DNA of 64,000 bases, from NCBI GenBank assembly GCA_964645045.1, contig CAZXYZ010000040.1, positions 19,654-83,653 of the forward strand, written 5' to 3'. How positions within the stretch are numbered: the first letter of the stretch is position 1; each line of letters opens with the position of its first letter. Both the position numbers and the translations under genes were made by a program. The stretch comes from Anammoximicrobium sp964645045 (GTDB lineage: Bacteria; Planctomycetota; Planctomycetia; Pirellulales; Pirellulaceae). Positions 51,979-59,795 of the stretch are shown here, piece after piece. Below the pieces are notes generated by a model. The model saw only the letters and a program-made list of their open reading frames with translations. It searched no databases and was not told the origin of the DNA.

Positions 51979-52030
51979 TGGTCACGGGTCAATTGTCATT
52001 GGTCAATTGTCAGTGGTCAGTGGGCAGTGG
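51976..52030. repeat. GTCA/TTG short tandem repeats
   Basis: Imperfect heptamer-like units (GGTCATTGGTCACGGGTCAA, TTGTCATTGG, TCAATTGTCAGTGG, TCAGTGGGCAG) fill the space between fwdB and fwdD and run into the last codons of fwdD. The pattern resembles the short tandem repeats found in planctomycete and cyanobacterial intergenic DNA. Confidence 0.7.
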
Positions 52031-52371
52031 GCGATCTTCTCCAATTCTACGTCCAAGCCCTTGCTGGTGGGCATTCCCGAGCCGTGCGTGTCGGCGCCCA
52101 TCAGGCGGCTCGACAGATCGCCGTAGGCGATGAACAGCAGTCCCGGGGGCAGTTCGTCGGCCTTTGCAGCGGCCACCGCAACTTCGACATGTCCCTGCGG
52201 ACTGGTCATGCGCACGCGGTCGCCGTCCGCCAAGCCCAGTTGCTCCATATCGTGCGGCGACACGAGCAGGGTTGTGATTTCCGACTGGTACGACGGGCCG
52301 AACTTGCCTTCGCTGATACCGCTTCCCTGCTTGCTGGTACGGCCGGGAATCAAAACGAACGACGCACTCAT
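52003..52371 (-). CDS. fwdD: Formylmethanofuran dehydrogenase subunit D (molybdopterin-dinucleotide-binding)
   Basis: A 122-residue protein with the MoPterin-dinucleotide-binding fold: a beta strand FVLIPGRTSKQG, then LVSPHDMEQLGLADGDRVRM, and GLLFIAYGDLSSRLMGADTHGSGMP, typical of FwdD/FmdD. It should cap the pterin of the adjacent subunit B. The ATG at 52371 is chosen; the extension upstream has no support. The last codons lie in the short tandem repeats. Confidence 0.85.
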   Translation of the reverse strand: MSASFVLIPGRTSKQGSGISEGKFGPSYQSEITTLLVSPHDMEQLGLADGDRVRMTSPQGHVEVAVAAAKADELPPGLLFIAYGDLSSRLMGADTHGSGMPTSKGLDVELEKIAHCPLTTDN

Positions 52372-52524
52372 GGAGAGCCCCCGGGGCGAAATGCCGCACG
52401 CCACAACGGCGATGGCTAGAAACAATATAGGACGTCGGCGTAAGTGTGGCAATGCTTGTCCCTGGAGCCAGTCCTGCGGTCAGGTCCTGGTGATCAAGGC
52501 CCCTTGTTGCTATGCTTTTGCCTC

Positions 52525-52559
52525 GCCCGCCGCGCGATAGAGGATTCGCGGGGGCTTTT
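52525..52559 (+). promoter_or_regulatory. Possible attenuator-like hairpin before metF
   Basis: A 9-bp GC-rich stem (GCCC-g-CCGCG with CGCGGGGGC) is followed by TTTTG. It ends 22 bases before the metF ATG. The T-run is short, so termination would be weak. No known riboswitch consensus is recognised. Confidence 0.3.
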
Positions 52560-52581
52560 GTCGTAAACGGAAAGCAAGTGG

Positions 52582-53463
52582 ATGTCCCTAAAAGCAATTT
52601 ACGGTCCTGGCAAATTCGCCCTGTCCTTTGAGTTTTATCCGCCCAAAACGGCCGACGGAGACGCGGCCCTGTTCGCGCATCTGGACCAACTCGTGAAATT
52701 CGGGCCGGCTTTCGTCACGTGTACGTACGGCGCCGGCGGATCCACCCGAGCGAGGACGCTGGATATCGTCGAGCAGGTCAAACGTCGCTTCCAGGTGCCC
52801 GTGGCTTCGCATCTGACCTGCGTCGGTTCGACGGTCGGCCAATTGCGCGACTATCTGAGCGAGGCCGCGCGGCGGGGAGTGGACCACATCGTCGCGCTGC
52901 GCGGCGATCCACCCAAGGGCGAAGCGGAATTCATCACCACCGCTGGAGGCTTGCGTCATGCCAACGAGTTGGTAACGCTGATCCGCGGCGAATTTCCCCA
53001 GTTCGACGTCGCCGTCGCCGGGTATCCGGAAAAGCACATCGAAGCGCCCAGCTTTGAGGCCGATCTGCAGAACCTGAAACGCAAGGTCGACGCCGGCGCC
53101 GACACCGTAGTAACGCAATTGTTCTACGACAACCAGGATTTCTTCCGTTTCCGCGACCGCTGTACCCAAATCGGCATCCGCGTCCCCATCGTGCCCGGGA
53201 TCCTCCCCGTGACGAATCTGTCCCAAGTTCAGCGCATTACGTCGATGTGCGGCGCGCGGTTGCCCAGCGGTTTCGTGTCCGCCCTGCAAGCGTACGATGA
53301 TTCCGTGGGGCAGTTTCAGGCGGGCGTGGAACATGCCACCGGCCAAGTCCGCGAGTTGGTTCAACGAGGCGTTCCCGGCATCCATTTCTACGTGCTGAAC
53401 AAGTCGCAAGCGACCTCGTGGGTGCTCGCCTCCGCGGACTTGCCTGCCACCGGGCCGGTGTAA
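52582..53463 (+). CDS. metF: 5,10-methylenetetrahydrofolate reductase
   Basis: A 293-residue cytoplasmic flavoenzyme that reduces methylene-THF to methyl-THF for methionine synthesis. The TIM-barrel motifs are FEFYPPKTADGDAALF (catalytic Glu), FVTCTYGAGGSTRARTL, SHLTCVGST, HIVALRGDPP, VAGYPEKHIEAPSFEADL and ADTVVTQLFYDN, and the end has GIHFYVLNKSQATSWVL. It diverges from the formylmethanofuran dehydrogenase genes, placing two one-carbon steps side by side. Confidence 0.97.
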   Translation: MSLKAIYGPGKFALSFEFYPPKTADGDAALFAHLDQLVKFGPAFVTCTYGAGGSTRARTLDIVEQVKRRFQVPVASHLTCVGSTVGQLRDYLSEAARRGVDHIVALRGDPPKGEAEFITTAGGLRHANELVTLIRGEFPQFDVAVAGYPEKHIEAPSFEADLQNLKRKVDAGADTVVTQLFYDNQDFFRFRDRCTQIGIRVPIVPGILPVTNLSQVQRITSMCGARLPSGFVSALQAYDDSVGQFQAGVEHATGQVRELVQRGVPGIHFYVLNKSQATSWVLASADLPATGPV

Positions 53464-53478
53464 CGTCGGGACTGGAAC

Positions 53479-54954
53479 CTACACGGCAAAGGAAACTGCC
53501 GCAGTCAGTTGATTCAGGACCTCGTGCATGGACGGACGCCGGGCCGCGTCGCGTGCGAGCATCGCCGCCAGCAACTCCCGATACGGTTCATCCACCTGCG
53601 GAGCGAGCCTTGGTCCCAACTCTTGGCTCTGGAGTCGGGCCAGGATCGCTGCCAGCGACGGATCGGGAAGGGCCATGCGGCCCGTCAGCATCTCGAACAG
53701 CGTCAGGCCGAACGCGAACACATCGCTGGCCGGCGTGGCCCGGGTTCCGGCGGCTTGTTCGGGCGACATGTAGGCCGGCGTGCCCCGGATTCCGCCACCC
53801 TCGCCGGACGCCGAACCGTCGTAGTCCAGCGTTTCGCCCGCTTCGGGAACCTTGGTCGGGTCGCCCACCAGGGTCGCTGAGGGATCGTCTTGATGCGCGC
53901 TAACGCTTGCCGTTGGGGATGCGTGCGGAGGCCCCGCCAATCCGAAATCCAGGATCTTCGCCGTGCCGGGGCCGCTGACGATCACATTGGCCGGCTTCAA
54001 ATCGCCGTGAACCACGCGCTGGGCATGGGCGGCGGCCAGGCCCGCAGCGATTTGCGCGGCGAGATTCTGCGCCACGTCGCGCGACAGGCCCTCAGCGATC
54101 ACCTGCGCCAATGTTCGGCCATCCAGGTACTCCATGGCGATCAGCGGCAGTCCGTCTTCTTCCTCCACTGCATAGACCGTGCAGACGTGCGGGTGATTCA
54201 CCTTGGCCGCTGCGCGGGCCTCCGCCAGCACCGCGTCACGCGATTCAAACACGTTGCGTTTCAGCACCTTGAGGGCCACCACACGTTCCAACCGCAGATC
54301 CCAGGCGGCGAACACGGTCCCAAACGTGCCGCCGCCGAGCCTCTGGCGAATGCGGTAATGGCCCAAAATCCGCCCCGGTTGCAGTGCCCGCTCGGCATCG
54401 ATCGTCCCGTCCGCTGCCGTCCAACTGGCCGGGCACAACCCGCCGGTCTGCAGCGCGTCCAGCACGCGGAGCACTTCGTCCGGGCTGCGGCCGACGTTCA
54501 GATTATGCACGACGGCATACTGCAGGATGCCGTCGGGATCGACGATGAACAGGCCGCGCGTCGAAACCTGCTTCTCGTCCACCCAAACACCGTACGCGCG
54601 GGCCATCGCACCATCCGGGTCGGAAGCCAGCGGGAATTGCAGCGGACCGAGACCGCCCTCGGCGGGCGGCGTCCGGAGCCATTCCCGGTGCAACTCGACC
54701 GAGTCGACGCTGACGCCCAGCAACTCGCAACCCCGCCGGCCGAAGTCCAGCCAGCGGGCACTGAACGACGTCAACTCCGTGGGGCACACAAAGGAAAAGT
54801 CCCGAGGATAAAAAATGAGTGCCAGCCAATGTCCGGTATAGTCATGCAAGGTCACCGAGCGACGTGCGTCGTCACGCGCATCCACGCACGCCAGAGCAAA
54901 CTCCGGCGCCGCTTCGCCCACCTTCGCCACCAACGTTTCGGCTATAGTTTTCAT
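53479..54954 (-). CDS. Peroxiredoxin fused to Ser/Thr protein kinase
   Basis: A 491-residue cytoplasmic protein. Residues 1-175 form a Prx (AhpC/Prx6-like) domain with peroxidatic Cys C57 (RDFSFVCPTELTSF) and a second Cys C174 (GGLCPASW) in a position like a resolving Cys. Residues about 197-490 form a Hanks-type kinase: glycine loop RLGGGTFGTVFAAWDL, K229 in VALKV, catalytic loop HGDLKPANV (D318, HGD instead of HRD), DFG at 336-338, and GTPAYMSPEQAAG. An unusual Ala/Asp-rich insert lies between DFG and the APE-type motif. No membrane helix. It probably senses peroxide and signals by phosphorylation. The ATG at 54954 starts the Prx fold. Confidence 0.9.
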   Translation of the reverse strand: MKTIAETLVAKVGEAAPEFALACVDARDDARRSVTLHDYTGHWLALIFYPRDFSFVCPTELTSFSARWLDFGRRGCELLGVSVDSVELHREWLRTPPAEGGLGPLQFPLASDPDGAMARAYGVWVDEKQVSTRGLFIVDPDGILQYAVVHNLNVGRSPDEVLRVLDALQTGGLCPASWTAADGTIDAERALQPGRILGHYRIRQRLGGGTFGTVFAAWDLRLERVVALKVLKRNVFESRDAVLAEARAAAKVNHPHVCTVYAVEEEDGLPLIAMEYLDGRTLAQVIAEGLSRDVAQNLAAQIAAGLAAAHAQRVVHGDLKPANVIVSGPGTAKILDFGLAGPPHASPTASVSAHQDDPSATLVGDPTKVPEAGETLDYDGSASGEGGGIRGTPAYMSPEQAAGTRATPASDVFAFGLTLFEMLTGRMALPDPSLAAILARLQSQELGPRLAPQVDEPYRELLAAMLARDAARRPSMHEVLNQLTAAVSFAV

Positions 54955-55056
54955 CAATTCATCGTGACTTGCTTGGCTATCTCCCAATCGAGACAGCAAG
55001 CCTCTGCCACGCTCGTCAGGGAGTCAATTTAACCGGCTGCGCCGGGACTTGAAACT

Positions 55057-55140
55057 TAATCTTTCACCTATATCTTTCACTTAATCTCTTCCTACTGCCC
55101 TGGATCCAAGCAAGATTAGGTGAAAGATTAGGTGAAAGAT
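55057..55140. repeat. Inverted repeat L with internal duplication
   Basis: The left arm has AATCTTTCACCTATATCTTT and TCACTTAATC (55057-55087). The right arm has AGATTAGGTGAAAGATTAGG and TGAAAGAT (55113-55140). Each side holds the unit twice, like repeat K. It lies between the fusion kinase and binding-protein genes. Confidence 0.7.
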
Positions 55141-55190
55141 CAGGGGACTCTCCATTCCAACCAGCCCAGACCCTCCAACATTACAAATGC

Positions 55191-56432
55191 TTATGGGCTG
55201 GAGGTAGGCCGTGCCTCCAGACGCACGAGGCGGCCCCCCTTGATCGTCCCGAGTTGCACGGGGCGCGTATTGCCGCCCAGTGTGTCCCAGCAGACGAGGC
55301 CGGCAACGCCGTTCCACGGCGATAGTTCCCGCAGGGCGTCGCCGATCCGGGCACGGTTCAAGCCCGCCTTGCGGACGGCGGCCACCAGCAGTTGCACCGC
55401 GTCATACGTGCCAGCGGCGGCAAAGTCCGGACGGCGTTGAAATCGCCCCTGGAACCTCGCCTCCAGCGCGGCCCACGGCTCGCCGGACTGGACGGGCACC
55501 GGAAACACGGCGCCTTCGGCCGCCGGGCCGGCCTCGGCCAGGAAGCGGCTGCGTCCCAGCGCCGGGCCGCCGAAGATCTCGCCCGGGAAGCCCGCGGCAC
55601 GAATCGCTCGCACAAGCCGGGCACTGCCGCCGGCGTCGGCAACCAGCACCACGGCCGCCGGCTGCGAGCCCAGCGCCCGCCGAGCCAGTTCGGCTTCGTT
55701 TTCGTCCGTCGGCCGGTGGACGAATTGGAACTGGGGGGCGAGTCCGTGCCTGGCGAGGCTGCGATTCAGTTCACTCTGAAAACTGCGCGAATCATGATCT
55801 TCGCCTGCGATGACGATGAACGGCTTGCGGCCAATGCGGCGGGCCAGTTCGGCAACGAGGCTGGGTGTCTGCAGTTGGTTTCCCGGCAACAGCGAGAACA
55901 TCCAGGGTACGATCGCCGAGTTGACCGTCCGGTCGCTGCTGGACGCACAGACCAGCGGCAACCGGGCCTTGGTCGTCACCTGTTCCGCCAGGTGCGTGCT
56001 GGCGCTGTCGATCCCGCCCACAATCGCCCAGACACCGTCCGCGTAGACCATCTGCGTCACGTGAGCCGCGCCGCCCGTCCAGGGATTGTCGGACCAGCGG
56101 GCGACCAGCCGGAACGGCTTTCCCTGGTAGCCGCCCTGCCCGTTGGCCTGTTCGATCGCCAGCACGGCAGCGCACCACAGGTCGCCGGCCTCCGGATGCG
56201 CCGGATCATCGGGGCCGAAGTAGCCGATGCGAACTTCGGCCACGTTTTCCGGTTCGGGAGCGTCCCGTCCCGGCCCGGCGTACTCCAACGGCAGCGTCCG
56301 GCGATCGAAAAAAGCAGCCTTGCCATCGGGTGGCTGGCCCGCGGGAGGCTCGGCATGCACTACCGAGGCGCTCGATGCGATGACCGCAAAGGCAGCGAGC
56401 GAACATAGCCAGCAGCAGTTAACGTGCATCAT
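55191..56432 (-). CDS. Periplasmic binding protein (ABC branched-chain amino acid type, PBP1 fold)
   Basis: A 413-residue exported protein with signal peptide MMHVNCCWLCSLAAFAVIAS ending near VVHAEPP. Fold motifs are VRIGYFGPDDPAHPEAGDLW, AVLAIEQANGQGGYQGKPFR, WAIVGGIDSASTHLAEQVTT and PLVCASSSDRTVN, as in LivJ-type receptors. ABC transporter subunits are absent nearby, so it may serve a distant transporter or a signalling role. The start is taken at 56432; an ATG directly follows. Upstream lies repeat element J2. Confidence 0.82.
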   Translation of the reverse strand: MMHVNCCWLCSLAAFAVIASSASVVHAEPPAGQPPDGKAAFFDRRTLPLEYAGPGRDAPEPENVAEVRIGYFGPDDPAHPEAGDLWCAAVLAIEQANGQGGYQGKPFRLVARWSDNPWTGGAAHVTQMVYADGVWAIVGGIDSASTHLAEQVTTKARLPLVCASSSDRTVNSAIVPWMFSLLPGNQLQTPSLVAELARRIGRKPFIVIAGEDHDSRSFQSELNRSLARHGLAPQFQFVHRPTDENEAELARRALGSQPAAVVLVADAGGSARLVRAIRAAGFPGEIFGGPALGRSRFLAEAGPAAEGAVFPVPVQSGEPWAALEARFQGRFQRRPDFAAAGTYDAVQLLVAAVRKAGLNRARIGDALRELSPWNGVAGLVCWDTLGGNTRPVQLGTIKGGRLVRLEARPTSSP

Positions 56433-56484
56433 GTCGGGCAAGCGGGTTCGTGCTCCAGCCGCCGAGGCGGGCTTTCGCGGCCAG

Positions 56485-56600
56485 CTAAGCACCGTTCGAG
56501 AAACAAGTGGCGTAAGCTTCCAGCTTGCGGTGCTACCATCTACCGCAAGCTGGAAGCTTGCGCCACGGGAAGATTGGACGGTGATTTCTCGAACGGTGCT
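56485..56600. repeat. Nested inverted-repeat element J2
   Basis: Outer arms AAGCACCGTTCGAGAAAC and TTTCTCGAACGGTGCTAA match those of J1 at 25791. The inner arms are C-type (GTGGCGTAAGCTTCCAGCTT and its partner CGCAAGCTGGAAGCTTGCG), as in C1 at 33867. Two families are therefore combined in one element. Confidence 0.88.
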
Positions 56601-56689
56601 AACTTGAAACTGTCGCCGGCAAGCGGCGAGGATTCTCCAACTCGGAACGCCCAGTCTAGCTCGATTCTCGGCCCACGTCGACTACCATG

Positions 56690-56725
56690 CCGTTGCCATG
56701 CCGTTGCCATGCCGTTGCCTGCTGG
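56690..56725. repeat. Short direct repeat, 11-bp unit
   Basis: The unit ATGCCGTTGCC occurs three times in a row (about 56690-56725). It lies in gene-free DNA. Two further TTTAATCGTA units occur near 56899 and 56930. No gene is supported in 56601-56949. Confidence 0.6.
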
Positions 56726-56949
56726 ACCTGGACTGTTTCCTTCAAGGCAAAACAGTCCCGTTCCGACCAGAATACCTTCATCCGCCCGACGCAGCGATTG
56801 AGCGTGTGAAACACCTTCTCCCCGGGAGCGAAACGTTGTCGAGGCACGGCGGCATCCTGCCCACAGCCCCCTGATTCGTCAATATATGCTCCTGACTCCT
56901 TTAATCGTATGTAATCGTATGACCCCTTTAATCGTACAAGCGTGATCGG

Positions 56950-57260
56950 AGCTAACATGGACTTGGTTGCCTGCTGCCACCTTGACCGATCAGAGGAGAT
57001 GGACGACTCGGGAGCTCGCCGTTCGGGGTAAACACGCCGCAGGTGACCAGCGTGTTTATGTGGGGGTGCCAGTGCAGGAGTCCGCCGCGACCCGCGAGCG
57101 GGTGCCTCGATGGAGTGCGGCCACCATGCCGGGCACGACGTCGTCGCGGCCCAGCAGCCGTCGGACTTCGGCCTGGATACAGGTCCGGGCGCACGTGCAG
57201 AGCTGGCCCAGCAGCTGGCGGTCGAAACGCGTATGCACGTGGATCGCGGTCAGCAGGCAT
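56950..57260 (-). pseudogene. IS91-type transposase remnant, frameshifted
   Basis: Two overlapping minus-strand frames carry pieces of an IS91/ISCR (Y2) transposase. One has HTRFDRQLLGQLCTCARTC and RRLLGRDDVVPGMVAALHRG; the other has LHWHPHINTLVTCGVFTPNG, the HPHxH-type signature of the family. The change of frame lies near 57075-57095. The zinc-finger N-terminus, the Y2 tyrosines and the element ends are not seen. Only about 90 of about 400 residues remain. Confidence 0.7.
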
Positions 57261-57876
57261 TCGTCACTCGTCAGTCGTCAGTTGGTGAGCGCGCATCAGC
57301 ACCATCCCATGGTGGGACGGGGGTGGTCGGGGCGGGATCGGTGTTGGGCGTCGTTGGCAGTCGTTCGTCCGGGGCTTGAGGACCGGCGGCCAAGCAGGGC
57401 CAGGCTTGGGGAGGCGGGCGTGTCAAACGGCGGAGGGGGCTCGTGGGAGGCCCGTCGCGATCCGAGCGGAAAAGCATCCTTGCAGATCGTCGGCACGTCT
57501 GGGACGGGGGCCTGAGGGATTTCAGCTGGCACGGGCGCGATCGCCAGTCTGGCGCCAAGCACGGTCGGCCGCGGCTCGATGGGTTCAGGCGTCAGCAGCC
57601 GCAGCCTCGGCGACGTGGTTTTTGAGCACCTTGTCCGGCGGATCTCGGAGCGTCTCGCGTGGCGAAGGGTCCGCCTGCTGCGGTGGATGACGTCAAATGA
57701 GGAGCGGCTCGTTCGGCCCACGCCGATGGCGGTTCGAGGCGTGGACGGCGCGGGGCGAATCGGTTGAGGATCTGCGCGGTGGCGAGGTTTCCGGACGCGG
57801 CGTTACGGGACGGTGGTTCCAGGCGGCGGCGACGAGCGTGAACATTCTGCGGATGGGCGAACCCCGCGCGAGCTTC
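57261..57876. other. Gene-free decayed stretch
   Basis: All six frames are open over hundreds of bases because of the GC content, but the translations are proline- and arginine-rich low-complexity sequence without a recognisable domain. I see no repeat, RNA gene or promoter. It is probably debris between the IS91 remnant and the SGNH fragment. Confidence 0.5.
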
Positions 57877-58055
57877 GCACGTGGCCTGGGAGAGGATCGC
57901 GGTCATCGGTGGGTCGATTACGGCCGGCGCGGGAGCCAGGTCGCGGGAAAAGAACTACGGCAGCTTGCTGGCCCAATGGCGGCGCGAGGCATTTCCCCAA
58001 GCGAAGATCGAATTGGTCAACGCGGGAACCAGCCCCGAAGAAACTGCTCTCCGGT
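57877..58055 (+). pseudogene. SGNH hydrolase N-terminal fragment
   Basis: The frame reads WERIAVIGGSITAGAGARS, then NYGSLLAQWRREAFPQAKIE LVNAGTS, which is the start of an SGNH-family lyase or acetylesterase: block I GGSIT with Ser, followed by the NAG of block II. It ends after about 50 residues, where the antiparallel GH43-like gene begins its 3' end. No catalytic Asp/His block remains, so it is a truncated remnant, probably left by recombination. Confidence 0.7.
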
Positions 58056-58952
58056 TCCTTTGTAGATCGCCTCGGCCAAGTGTTCGACGCCCTGTTGATT
58101 GCCCCAAGAGTAGTTGATGATCAGCCGTCCTTGGAACTCGCAATAGTCGAGGTCCGAGTTGTTGATGTTGCGTGCGGTCGCGATCCGCTGACGTTGGGCT
58201 TCCGTGAGCCGTGGGTTGGCGATCTGCCGGTCCTCGTCCGACGCCCGCAGGACCGGATTCAGCGTGCTGAGTTCCCAGTGGATCAAATCTTTCGACCGCA
58301 CCACGTGCATTTCGTAGCTGCCGGGCAGGGCGGCGAGAAAGAAATTGTAGAAGTAGCCGTCCAGATACCGTAGACAGTGCGGGGCCGTGTAGCGGTCCTT
58401 GGCGTAGTTGCACTCCGGCGGCGTGACCGACCACTGCCGGAGATCCGGGGATGTGGCAAACCGCGCGGTAAACGGTGCGCCCGCCTCCTCCGCCGGTTCG
58501 CCGATCTCGTACATCATCACGTAGCGGTCACCGGCCTTGCAGATCGACGTGTTGAAGATCGTGTGTCCCGGCAGGTCCAACGCGGTGTACGTGTCCCAAC
58601 GCTCCAAATCCTGGGAGACGAACATCTGCACTTTCGGTCCGTGCTGGCTGCCGGTCACGTACACGATGTCCCCGGCAACAAAGGCGTTGGCGAAGCACCA
58701 GCCCTGAGCGAATTCGGGGGTGGTTCGGCCCGTGTCGTGCTCGACGAAATGGAAGCAGCCCTTGTTCCGGTACCACTCGCAGCGATACAGCTTGCCGCGA
58801 AACAGGATCGGTGCGTTCTCCACCTTGTCCACGTCGATCGTACCCAGCTTCTTGATCCGCGGACGGCCATCCTGAAGCGTAGGCGGCTCCCCAGCCGAGG
58901 CGACGATCGTGGACAACAGAACGAACCAGCATGCGGCGTGCAAGAATCGCAT
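58017..58952 (-). CDS. Secreted GH43-like propeller protein (second copy)
   Basis: A 311-residue protein with signal peptide MRFLHAACWFVLLSTIVASA. Propeller features are ENAPILFRGKLYRCEWYRNK, FVSQDLERWDTYT, FATSPDLRQWSVTPPECNYA and YTAPHCLRYLDGYFYNFFLA. The layout resembles GH43/GH117-like planctomycete proteins, with an Asp/Asn-rich C-terminal blade, RNINNSDLDYCEFQGRLII. The ATG at 58952 follows AGGAGG. Catalytic residues cannot be assigned safely. It is the only intact gene in the decayed 56.6-60.1 kb stretch. Confidence 0.78.
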   Translation of the reverse strand: MRFLHAACWFVLLSTIVASAGEPPTLQDGRPRIKKLGTIDVDKVENAPILFRGKLYRCEWYRNKGCFHFVEHDTGRTTPEFAQGWCFANAFVAGDIVYVTGSQHGPKVQMFVSQDLERWDTYTALDLPGHTIFNTSICKAGDRYVMMYEIGEPAEEAGAPFTARFATSPDLRQWSVTPPECNYAKDRYTAPHCLRYLDGYFYNFFLAALPGSYEMHVVRSKDLIHWELSTLNPVLRASDEDRQIANPRLTEAQRQRIATARNINNSDLDYCEFQGRLIINYSWGNQQGVEHLAEAIYKGTGEQFLRGWFPR

Positions 58953-59369
58953 GGGACCACCTCCTGACGTAATGGACACTTGTGGGACAGGCTGTCACTC
59001 CTATCTGCAACCCAAGTAGTTGACACCACCGGGACCCGATTGGCCAGTGCCCGCTTCCCGCGGCTGACAACCGTTCTGACGTGAATCGCCGTTCGCAATC
59101 GATGGGTTAATCGTTTTGAATGCACTTTCAAATAGGCATGCGAAAGGGTGGGGAGGTTGAAGACCGTTTACTGCGAAGCGGCGCCGTATTCAGACCGGAT
59201 GCTGATCCACGGCGCCCACGCCAGTCCAGCATCCGGTGAAAGTCAGAGCGGTGCTTGATTTCTCCTGCGGTGCGAGTGATAACACGCTTCGGTAGGTTCG
59301 AGGTCGTCCCAGCTTTTGTGTTTGCCGCAAGTTGGAGAGAACAAACCATGTGTCGAACGACGCAACAGA
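58953..59369. other. Gene-free stretch upstream of the GH43-like gene
   Basis: No ORF with a credible product, no inverted repeat and no RNA gene is seen. It probably holds the promoter of the minus-strand GH43-like gene and the lost N-terminal part of the GH5 gene. Confidence 0.5.
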
Positions 59370-59795
59370 ATGTACAATCCGTTCGCCTTCACGCACCAGG
59401 GTGCTCCGTGGACTGGAAACAGAGACAAAGTGGGGGTGTCATGGAACGGCACGGAACCAGAGCAGCAGGCCGTCCTCCGGGACTTGGACAAGGCTCAGGC
59501 CTGGGCTCGCCAGTACAACCGGCCGCTGTACCTGGGCGAATCTGGGGCCTACGACAAGGGCGACACGGGCCTCGCGGGTGCGCTGGACGTCGTTCGTGAC
59601 GAGGTCCGCAGAGAAACTTGGCTGGAGTTGGGCCTACTGGCAGTTCGACGGCGACTTCATCGTGGATGACATGAAGAAACAGAAGTGGGTCGAGCCACTC
59701 CGTGATGCCCTGATTCCCCGCGTGAATCAGCCGATCGCAAAGTCTGGGAGCCTGCAACTGCCGAGGAATGTGCCGGCCGCGGGGAGGATGTGTTG
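59370..59795 (+). pseudogene. GH5 cellulase C-terminal fragment, frameshifted
   Basis: The frame at 59370 gives MYNPFAFTHQGAPWTGN, then AVLRDLDKAQAWARQYNRPL YLGESGAYDKGD, the region of GH5 enzymes with the nucleophile Glu in YLGE. Near 59565 the match moves to another frame: RVRWTSFVTRSAEKLGWSWA YWQFDGDFIVDDMKKQKW. This is the normal end of the family, including the YWQFDGDF strand. The N-terminal half with the acid/base Glu is missing, so the gene is dead. Confidence 0.8.

Noticed and set aside
51976..52030. The GTCA-rich repeats as a CRISPR array or iterons
   Set aside because: Units are only about 7 bases, imperfect and without spacers; no replication gene is nearby.
57592..57906. A minus-strand 104-residue frame as a gene next to the IS91 remnant
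   Set aside because: Arg/Pro-rich, without a domain or ribosome-binding site, and overlapping the SGNH fragment on the other strand.
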